Positions 57,626 to 64,000 of a stretch of 64,000 bases of DNA are shown in pieces (the stretch's first letter is position 1; each line of letters begins with the position of its first letter). The position numbers were made by a program, and so were the translations under genes. The stretch comes from Limnobacter parvus. GTDB lineage: Bacteria; Pseudomonadota; Gammaproteobacteria; Burkholderiales; Burkholderiaceae_B. The stretch covers positions 535,265 to 599,264 of the forward strand of contig NZ_JANKHG010000017.1 in the NCBI RefSeq assembly GCF_024623725.1. The letters are read 5' to 3'. The notes beneath the pieces are model-generated. The model worked only from the letters and a program-made list of their open reading frames with translations. It was not told where the DNA came from and did not search any database.

Positions 57626-60034
57626 TCAGTTTTTCTTGAACTTGTCTGCCAGTTTTTGCCAGGTGTCAATTACAGTGTCGGGGTTCAAGGAAATAGATTC
57701 AATTCCTTCGCCTGCCAGCCACAATGCAAAGTCGGGGTGGTCTGATGGCCCCTGCCCGCAAATGCCCACGTACTTTCCCTTCGCTTTACAGGCCTCAATG
57801 GCTTTGCTTAACAAGGCACGCACAGCTGGGTCGCGTTCATCGAAATCAGCAGCCAATAACTCGAGACCGGAATCGCGGTCCAGCCCCAAAGTAAGTTGGG
57901 TCAAGTCGTTTGAACCGATCGAAAAACCATCAAAGTACTCAAGGAATTGATCTGCCAGCACTGCATTGGATGGCACCTCACACATCATGATGACTTTCAG
58001 TCCATTCTCACCGCGCTTCAAACCATTTCGGCCTAGCAAATCGACCACCTTGGCTGCCTGGTTTAGTGTTCTTACAAATGGAATCATAATTTGGACATTG
58101 TCTAGGCCCATTTGTTCACGAACCCGCTTCAAGGCAAGGCACTCCATTTCGAAGCATTCTGAAAACTCTTCCGAAATGTAGCGGGCTGCGCCTCGGAAGC
58201 CAAGCATTGGGTTTTCTTCTTCCGGCTCGTACCGGCTACCGCCAATCAGCTTGCGGTACTCGTTCGATTTGAAATCCGACATGCGAACAATCACAGGCTT
58301 GGGGTAAAACGCTGCTGCAATGGTTGCGACGCCTTCAGCCAACTTGTCCACGAAAAAAGCCACTGGGCTGGCATGGCCACGGGCCACGCTTTCCACCGCT
58401 TTTTTCAAATCAGCATCTACATTGGGATAATCAAGGATTGCTTTGGGGTGAATACCAATCGCATTGTTAATAATGAATTCCAGGCGTGCCAAACCTACAC
58501 CCTTGTTTGGAAGCTGGCAAAATTCAAACGCCAATTGTGGGTTACCCACGTTCATCATGATTTTCACCGGGATTTCCGGCAGCGCGCCACGTTTTACTTC
58601 GCTGATCTCGGTTTCCAGCAGGCCATCGTAAATGTAACCCGTGTCGCCTTCAGAACAGCTGACCGTGACCAGCATGCCCTCTTTCAATTTTTCAGTGGCA
58701 TCGCCACAGCCCACCACAGCCGGAATACCAAGTTCACGAGCAATAATTGCTGCATGGCATGTGCGTCCGCCCCGGTTTGTCACAATTGCGGAGGCGCGTT
58801 TCATGACCGGTTCCCAGTTGGGGTCGGTCATGTCGGTCACCAGAATGTCACCTGCCTGAACGCGGTCCATTTCAGCGGAGTCGTTGATGATACGCACCGA
58901 ACCCGCACCAATCTTTTGGCCAATTGCGCGGCCTGAACTTAAAATTGCCGAGTTGCCCTTTAGCTTGTAGCGCAACTGCACATCGTTGTCTTTCTGTGAG
59001 TTCACTGTTTCCGGGCGTGCTTGCAAAATGTACAGCTTGCCGTCGATCCCGTCTTTGCCCCACTCGATGTCCATGGCGCGGCCGTAATGCTTTTCGATGA
59101 TCATGGCGTACTTCGCCAGCTCGATTACATCTTCATCGGTCAATGAATAGCGGTTGCGCTGCTCGGCTGGCACATCAACTGTGCGCACGCTTTTGCCACT
59201 TTCCTTTTGCAAATCAAATTCCATCTTGATCAATTTGGAACCGATTTGGCGACGAATAATCGGGTACTTGCCCTGGGCCAGAGTGGGCTTGAATACATAA
59301 AACTCGTCCGGGTTTACTGCACCCTGCACGACGGTTTCACCCAAACCGTAACTCGACGTTATGAATACAACCTGATCAAATCCGCTTTCCGTGTCCATGG
59401 TGAACATAACGCCTGAAGAGGCTTTGTCAGAACGTACCATGCGTTGAATGCCCGCACTCAAAGCGACATCGGCATGGGCAAAGCCCTTGTGCACGCGGTA
59501 GGAAATGGCACGGTCGTTGTACAGCGAAGCAAATACTTCCTTGATTTTTTCCAGAACATCGTCAATGCCAGTCACGTTCAGAAAAGATTCTTGCTGGCCT
59601 GCAAAGGAGGCATCCGGCAAGTCTTCGGCGGTTGCCGACGAGCGCACCGCCACAGAAATATCGCCACCACTTTGCGCCATCATGGCGGCGTAGTACTCGC
59701 GTATCTCTTTCTCAAGGTCAGCTGGCAGTGGTGCATCAATCACCCATTGGCGAATTTCAGCTCCGGCCTGGGTCAACGCACGCACATCCTCGACGTTCAA
59801 GGCATCTAGCTTGCTATTAATACGTTCAACCAGGTTATTGGCTTTCAGGAATTCGCGAAACGCGTGCGCTGTGGTGGCAAAGCCGCCGGGCACTCGAACA
59901 CCCGTTTCAGCAAGCTGGGAAATCATCTCGCCCAAAGACGAGTTTTTGCCGCCGACTGTTTCTACATCTTCCATTCGAAGTTTTTCGAATGGTGCAACGA
60001 GAGCTGTGGGGCTAACTCCTTGATTTGTTGACAT
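57626..60034 (-). CDS. ppsA: Phosphoenolpyruvate synthase
   Basis: Makes PEP from pyruvate and ATP in gluconeogenesis. The 802-residue product has the N-terminal nucleotide-binding domain ([31 protein letters not shown]). The swivelling domain has the phospho-histidine in [20 protein letters not shown]. The C-terminal PEP barrel has [16 protein letters not shown] and the late [15 protein letters not shown]. It is divergent from ppsR, whose product controls it by phosphorylating a threonine next to the catalytic histidine; the T-C-H sequence is present. Confidence 0.97.
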   Translation of the reverse strand: MSTNQGVSPTALVAPFEKLRMEDVETVGGKNSSLGEMISQLAETGVRVPGGFATTAHAFREFLKANNLVERINSKLDALNVEDVRALTQAGAEIRQWVIDAPLPADLEKEIREYYAAMMAQSGGDISVAVRSSATAEDLPDASFAGQQESFLNVTGIDDVLEKIKEVFASLYNDRAISYRVHKGFAHADVALSAGIQRMVRSDKASSGVMFTMDTESGFDQVVFITSSYGLGETVVQGAVNPDEFYVFKPTLAQGKYPIIRRQIGSKLIKMEFDLQKESGKSVRTVDVPAEQRNRYSLTDEDVIELAKYAMIIEKHYGRAMDIEWGKDGIDGKLYILQARPETVNSQKDNDVQLRYKLKGNSAILSSGRAIGQKIGAGSVRIINDSAEMDRVQAGDILVTDMTDPNWEPVMKRASAIVTNRGGRTCHAAIIARELGIPAVVGCGDATEKLKEGMLVTVSCSEGDTGYIYDGLLETEISEVKRGALPEIPVKIMMNVGNPQLAFEFCQLPNKGVGLARLEFIINNAIGIHPKAILDYPNVDADLKKAVESVARGHASPVAFFVDKLAEGVATIAAAFYPKPVIVRMSDFKSNEYRKLIGGSRYEPEEENPMLGFRGAARYISEEFSECFEMECLALKRVREQMGLDNVQIMIPFVRTLNQAAKVVDLLGRNGLKRGENGLKVIMMCEVPSNAVLADQFLEYFDGFSIGSNDLTQLTLGLDRDSGLELLAADFDERDPAVRALLSKAIEACKAKGKYVGICGQGPSDHPDFALWLAGEGIESISLNPDTVIDTWQKLADKFKKN

Positions 60035-60056
60035 TGGTTCACCTTGTAGTTCAAAA

Positions 60057-60102
60057 GAAATAGTGAATGCGGCGATTTGCTTGCACGCACATTCACTATT
60101 TC
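60057..60102 (-). promoter_or_regulatory. 13-bp inverted repeat in the ppsA/ppsR divergent region
   Basis: GAAATAGTGAATG (60057-60069) and CATTCACTATTTC (60090-60102) form a perfect inverted repeat with a 20-base spacer. Read on the minus strand the second arm is followed by TTTTG, so within the ppsA leader it could form a terminator-like attenuator. Alternatively it is a dyad operator between the divergent genes. No other structure is obvious in this 136-bp gap. Confidence 0.5.
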
Positions 60103-60170
60103 CCCTGATTTCTTTTTATGATTGTAACTGTTACCCGACCTTTTGCCACCGATACACACAGGATTGATCC

Positions 60171-61007
60171 ATGTCAGAAAATGCAAGCCAGGAACGCACC
60201 GTCGTTTTTGTGTCAGACGGCACAGGCATTACCGCTGAAACTCTTGGCCATTCTGTGTTGTCGCAGTTTGAAGGAATTCGGTTCAAACAAATCCGCATCC
60301 CTTTCATCGATTCCGAAGTGAAGGCAATATCTGCCAGGCAAAAAATTAATGACCTTGCAAAATACGATGGTCAGAAACCATTGGTGTTTAGCACGCTGGT
60401 AAACGCCATGATCAACGATGTCGTGAAGCAAGCCGATGGGGTATTCATGGATTTGTTTTTGACGTTTGTAGAGCCGCTTGAAAAAGAATTGAACATCAAG
60501 AGCACCCATCGAATTGGCCGGTCGCACACCATTGCAAACGATGAGCAATACAAAAACCGGATTGAGGCAATTAACTACACGCTGGCGCACGACGATGGTC
60601 AAACCCACAAAGATTTGCAGGCGGCTGACGTCATTTTGGTGGGGGTCTCACGATCTGGAAAAACACCCACCAGCCTGTACCTTGCCATGCAATATGGTGT
60701 GAAAGCTGCTAACTACCCCCTCATTCCTGAAGACTTTGAACGTGGTGAATTGCCAGCGGCCCTGCCGCCCTTCAAAGACAAAATTTTCGGGCTTTCGATT
60801 TCGCCAGAACGGTTAAGCGAAATTCGAAATGAACGCAGACCGGGCAGCAAGTACGCTTCGCTGGAAAACTGCAGGCAGGAAATCAAGGCTGCTGAATTCA
60901 TGATGCGCCGCGAGGGCATCAGTTGGTTAAGCTCAACCAGTAAATCGATTGAAGAAATTTCAACTACCATTTTGCAGCAGTTGAACTTGGGTTCACCAAT
61001 ATACTAA
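60171..61007 (+). CDS. ppsR: PEP synthase regulatory kinase/phosphorylase (DUF299)
   Basis: A bifunctional enzyme that inactivates PEP synthase by ADP-dependent threonine phosphorylation and reactivates it by phosphorolysis. The 278-residue product begins with a short tail and then [23 protein letters not shown]. The P-loop-like [19 protein letters not shown] lies near residues 155-175. [19 protein letters not shown] and [22 protein letters not shown] follow. AGGA precedes the ATG. Its pairing with divergent ppsA is the standard arrangement and supports both names. Confidence 0.95.
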   Translation: MSENASQERTVVFVSDGTGITAETLGHSVLSQFEGIRFKQIRIPFIDSEVKAISARQKINDLAKYDGQKPLVFSTLVNAMINDVVKQADGVFMDLFLTFVEPLEKELNIKSTHRIGRSHTIANDEQYKNRIEAINYTLAHDDGQTHKDLQAADVILVGVSRSGKTPTSLYLAMQYGVKAANYPLIPEDFERGELPAALPPFKDKIFGLSISPERLSEIRNERRPGSKYASLENCRQEIKAAEFMMRREGISWLSSTSKSIEEISTTILQQLNLGSPIY

Positions 61008-61013
61008 GCCGAT

Positions 61014-62702
61014 TTAAAAAAGGCTTTGCTGTGCGTTATCTGGCGCCTCGGCTTCAACCGCGCCGTCTTTTTGCTTCACATTGCTTCGCTTGCGTTTCAG
61101 AGTTCCGTTTCGATTCGGATTTCTGGAGCCGTGTTTTTCATAAACGCGTTTGGATTCCTCAACAAATCCTTTGCGTTGTCTAAACTCGGTAATGTTGGCG
61201 CGTGCTTGTGCGATTGCAGTGTCCGGGTTCACCACGGGCCATGGGTAATCCTCGCCGATTGTGCAGCCGCATTCCTGTTGCAGTAGCAAGGGGGTGTTCC
61301 AGGGTTCGCCGATCCACTCATTCGGAATGTTCTTTAATTCAGGTATCCAGCGGCGAATAAACACGCCATCAGGATCATGATCTTTGGCCTGTTTTACCGG
61401 GTTGTAAATTCGCAAGGTATTGATGCCGGTAACACCCGACTGCATTTGAAACTGGGGGTAATGAATGCCCGGCTCATAATCCAGAAATTCTCGCGCCAGC
61501 ATGGGCGCAGTGTGCCGCCAATCCAGCCACAGCTGATAAGAAGCAAAGGCCACCAGCATGGCCCGCATGCGGAAATTCACCCAACCGGTTGCGCGAAGCA
61601 TGCGCATGCAAGCATCAACCATCGGGAAACCGGTGCGCCCTTCAATCCAGGCTTCTGCCCTGCTTTGCTCTTGCGCAGTTAGCTCACCGAAATTGCGCAT
61701 GCCGTTCAAACCACGGTGGGCAGAACGGTGTTCAAGCTCGGGCTCGCTTTCCATTTTTTGAATAAAGTGGCAATGCCAATGCAAGCGGCTTTCAAACGAT
61801 TTCAGCGATTGCCGCCACTGTGTTTGTGATTTCGCAGGCAAGTTGCTTTGCGTCAATTGCTCACGCGCTTGGCCCAGCATGTCTAGAATTTCACGAATCG
61901 ACACCACACCAAAGGCCAAATAAGGCGAGATTCGAGAACAAGCCGATTCGGCGCTTAAGGGGCTGGACATCTCGAACCGGTAGTTCATGCCGCGTTCATT
62001 CAAAAACGCTTTCAAACACGCTTCTGCCTGGGGTCTTCCACCGTGTTGACGATGCGCTTTGTCGGTGAAATGCTTGGGGTAAAAATGATCAACTTTCCCC
62101 CACGTAGGCCATGGTGAGTGGTTCAAGGGCACGCAGGGCAAGCCATTTTCCTGTAACTGGGTGTGCAGGGCTTGTGGAAAATCAAACTGCATAGCCTGCG
62201 GCAAGTCATCGAACACAGGCACAGGCAATACGGGCTTGCGCATGGTTTCAAGCCAAAGCTTGCCCCACTCATCGCGGTTTTTTAAGCGACGCACTACCGC
62301 ATTGTTTGCGAATTCATGCCATTTGACTTGCTTGTTTTTGCACCAGGCCTTTATTTCCCTGTCGCGTTGAAAACTGGCCCAATTACCAGTTTCTTCATGG
62401 CTGTAGAGCGAGAGCTGATCAACGCCTGATAGAGCCAATGTTTGAAATGCGACCAAGGCATTCGCTTTGGCGAGAAACAATGGCACATGCTCGGGAAGCT
62501 GACTCGCCAATGCTTCCAGACATTCGCGGGCAAATTCAAAATGCTGGGGGGCGCTGTCAGGCTGTTTGATCAGTTTGGGTTCAAGGCAATACAGCAAGGC
62601 CACACGACCACCTTGTGCGCGTGCGGCTTCAACGGCCATGTGCAGGGGCGCATGGTCGCTTAAACGAATGTCTTTTTTTAACCAAACAAGGTGCAGGTGC
62701 AT
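61014..62702 (-). CDS. Deoxyribodipyrimidine photolyase/cryptochrome family protein
   Basis: A 562-residue FAD-containing protein expected to repair UV pyrimidine dimers or act as a cryptochrome. The N-terminal alpha/beta antenna domain begins LHLVWLKKDIRLSDHAPLH. The FAD domain has SRISPYLAFGVVSIREIL, ESRLHWHCHFIQKME, GRTGFPMVDACMRMLRATGW and NFRMRAMLVAFASYQL. A basic C-terminal extension of about 60 residues (GSRNPNRNGTLKRKRSN) is longer than in E. coli PhrB. The exact subclass is not decidable here. It ends 6 nt from the convergent ppsR. Confidence 0.9.
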   Translation of the reverse strand: MHLHLVWLKKDIRLSDHAPLHMAVEAARAQGGRVALLYCLEPKLIKQPDSAPQHFEFARECLEALASQLPEHVPLFLAKANALVAFQTLALSGVDQLSLYSHEETGNWASFQRDREIKAWCKNKQVKWHEFANNAVVRRLKNRDEWGKLWLETMRKPVLPVPVFDDLPQAMQFDFPQALHTQLQENGLPCVPLNHSPWPTWGKVDHFYPKHFTDKAHRQHGGRPQAEACLKAFLNERGMNYRFEMSSPLSAESACSRISPYLAFGVVSIREILDMLGQAREQLTQSNLPAKSQTQWRQSLKSFESRLHWHCHFIQKMESEPELEHRSAHRGLNGMRNFGELTAQEQSRAEAWIEGRTGFPMVDACMRMLRATGWVNFRMRAMLVAFASYQLWLDWRHTAPMLAREFLDYEPGIHYPQFQMQSGVTGINTLRIYNPVKQAKDHDPDGVFIRRWIPELKNIPNEWIGEPWNTPLLLQQECGCTIGEDYPWPVVNPDTAIAQARANITEFRQRKGFVEESKRVYEKHGSRNPNRNGTLKRKRSNVKQKDGAVEAEAPDNAQQSLF

Positions 62703-62750
62703 GCAGGCAACTTCAAAATACCACTGTTTAATTGTACAGTGTATTTGATT

Positions 62751-63572
62751 TTACCGCCGTTGCCTGAATTGTTCAAACAAACACACTGCGCTGCTGCTGC
62801 CCACATTCAGGCTTTCGATTAGTGTGCTTTGCGGAATGCGAATGTGCTGCGTGGCGCGGTCCAGCCAAGGCTGGCTAACGCCCTGCCCTTCGCTGCCAAA
62901 AACCCAAACACCTGCCGGTTTCAGGTCAGCTTCAAACAGATCCACACTTTTCGGGTGCAGGCTGGTGACCCGAATTGAAATTTTGCCTTGTTGGGCTGTT
63001 AAGGCTGCAAGCAATTCACTTTCTGAAAACAGTTGCAGGCTGAACTGAGCCCCCATGCCGGCACGCAGCACCTTGTCGCTCCACACCCATGCGCTGTGAT
63101 CACTTACGGCCACTTGATAAACACCCGCTGCCACGCAGTTTCGCAGCAATGTGCCCACATTGCCGGGGTCTTGAATCCCATCAAGCAAGGCCACTTCTTT
63201 ATTTAAATCAATTGCTGCACTGGCATTCACGGGCTCAAAAAATATCATCGGCCCAGTGGGGCTTTTCAGTTTGCTCAATTTGGCATACAAGGAATCGGCC
63301 AACACCAAGCATCGCACTTCCCCATTTTCCAGCACATCGCTAAGCGCCGACATGGTCAGCCATTCAGGCTTGTTCAAAAGGCTCTGCGGTATCCAGACGG
63401 ATTCAATATTCACGCCGGGCAGGTGCAACAAGATTTCGGCCAGGTGTAAGCCTTCAGCGGCCGCCAGGCCGCTTTGCCGCAATGCATTGTTTGAAGAAAG
63501 CAGCTTGATGGCCGATTTCAGTCGCTCATTCTGGGTCGACTCAATGGTGGTGAAATTGCGCTCGTAACTCAT
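62751..63572 (-). CDS. TrmH/SpoU-family RNA 2'-O-methyltransferase
   Basis: A 273-residue SPOUT methyltransferase with an N-terminal substrate-binding part (about 1-105). The catalytic knot has three motifs: LLDGIQDPGNVGTLLRNCVAAG (motif 1, Asn and Arg conserved, about 128-149), WVFGSEGQGVS (motif 2) and IRIPQSTLIESLNVGSSSAV (motif 3). The layout suggests rRNA 2'-O-methylation as in RlmB or TsnR relatives, but the target nucleotide is unknown. It lies 8 nt downstream of rnhB, a common pairing. Confidence 0.92.
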   Translation of the reverse strand: MSYERNFTTIESTQNERLKSAIKLLSSNNALRQSGLAAAEGLHLAEILLHLPGVNIESVWIPQSLLNKPEWLTMSALSDVLENGEVRCLVLADSLYAKLSKLKSPTGPMIFFEPVNASAAIDLNKEVALLDGIQDPGNVGTLLRNCVAAGVYQVAVSDHSAWVWSDKVLRAGMGAQFSLQLFSESELLAALTAQQGKISIRVTSLHPKSVDLFEADLKPAGVWVFGSEGQGVSQPWLDRATQHIRIPQSTLIESLNVGSSSAVCLFEQFRQRR

Positions 63573-63580
63573 GGGTTCTT

Positions 63581-64000
63581 TTAAAAAGGCAGGCCTTGTT
63601 GCTCGCGTTCCAGTGCCTCGCGCACCGGTCGAAAGGACTTTCGATGTACTTGCGTTGCACCATATTGCATCAATAAGGCCATGTGGCGAGCGGTCGGGTA
63701 GCCCATGTGCACATCGAATTCATATTCCGGATATTGCTGAGCGTGGGTTTTGCACCATTCATCGCGGGCTACCTTGGCCAAAATCGATCCCGCTGAAATT
63801 GCCGGTATTTTTGTGTCGCCCTTTACCACCGCAACTGCTTTGTAGGGCCACTTGGGCAGCTTGTTGCCATCGACTGCGATCAGGCATTGCTCAGGTTTTA
63901 GCCCCGCCTGTTGAACCACCGCATCGACGGCACGCCACATGGCGAGCAAACTGGCCTGAAGAATGTTTACGCGATCAATTTCTTCAACTGTGCCATGCGC
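63581..64000 (-). CDS. rnhB: Ribonuclease HII, C-terminal part (window edge)
   Basis: The gene enters from beyond the window; the last 139 codons are visible. RNase HII cuts the RNA strand of RNA-DNA hybrids and single ribonucleotides in DNA. The visible part starts AHGTVEEIDRVNILQASLLAM and has CLIAVDGNKLP, PAISAGSILAKVARDEW and YEFDVHMGYPTARHM, all RNase HII signatures with conserved acidic residues. The N-terminal DEAGRG motif lies outside. The open frame runs past 63949 to the window end without a break. Confidence 0.94.
   Translation of the reverse strand, partial: AHGTVEEIDRVNILQASLLAMWRAVDAVVQQAGLKPEQCLIAVDGNKLPKWPYKAVAVVKGDTKIPAISAGSILAKVARDEWCKTHAQQYPEYEFDVHMGYPTARHMALLMQYGATQVHRKSFRPVREALEREQQGLPF

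Overview
The window reads as chromosomal DNA of a betaproteobacterium, most likely order Burkholderiales and possibly Limnobacter-like. The genus is my inference from gene order and protein style, not a search result. Base composition is moderate, nearly all DNA is coding, and I see no rRNA, tRNA, CRISPR array, integrase or transposase. The window opens in the last codons of a YceD/DUF177 gene and closes inside rnhB.

1-17.3 kb (all +): a long housekeeping supercluster. It starts with the fatty acid and phospholipid block (yceD end, rpmF, plsX, fabH, fabD, fabG, acpP, fabF). The envelope-stress sigma operon follows (small ORF, rpoE, rseA, rseB, mucD). The lepA-lepB-rnc-era-recO-pdxJ-acpS-nagZ string comes next, mostly with overlapping or near-touching genes. 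Hairpins sit at three joints: fabG/acpP, acpP/fabF and mucD/lepA. The last is a structured leader ending in an intrinsic terminator right at the lepA start.

17.4-25.3 kb (mostly -): a periplasmic parvulin, a BolA-like protein, YciB, MsrB and SelO, then divergently an AlkK-type acyl-CoA ligase and a Dabb protein. NRDE, DUF4936 and YgfZ proteins follow on the minus strand. 25.4-30.1 kb (+): mltG, tmk, holB, pilZ, tatD and a Tat-exported ankyrin protein. 30-38 kb: an Aer-like chemoreceptor, a candidate 44-residue exported peptide, a secreted subtilase with a GlyGly-CTERM-like tail, small membrane and coiled-coil proteins, TPR, DUF3135, SIMPL and AI-2E family proteins. purT (38.2-39.5 kb) is followed by a structured, gene-free 0.5 kb, then ybiT, an LD-carboxypeptidase and tadA on the minus strand.

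43.6-50.2 kb: the most accessory-looking part. A glycosyltransferase/UDP-galactopyranose mutase fusion overlaps a GH1/RmlD fusion, and a convergent AT-rich OafA-type acyltransferase with an SGNH-like tail follows. Together they suggest a small surface-glycan cassette inserted between tadA and guaA. 50.3-64 kb: guaA, a GAF plus degenerate GGDEF protein, guaB, rnfH and ratA, all facing divergent smpB; then a stomatin/NfeD pair, divergent ppsA/ppsR, a photolyase, a SpoU-type methyltransferase and rnhB.

The most unusual non-coding signal is a dispersed intergenic element present twice, at about 39.79-39.95 kb and 56.02-56.19 kb. It carries two adjacent hairpins, one of which keeps its stem through compensatory base changes.
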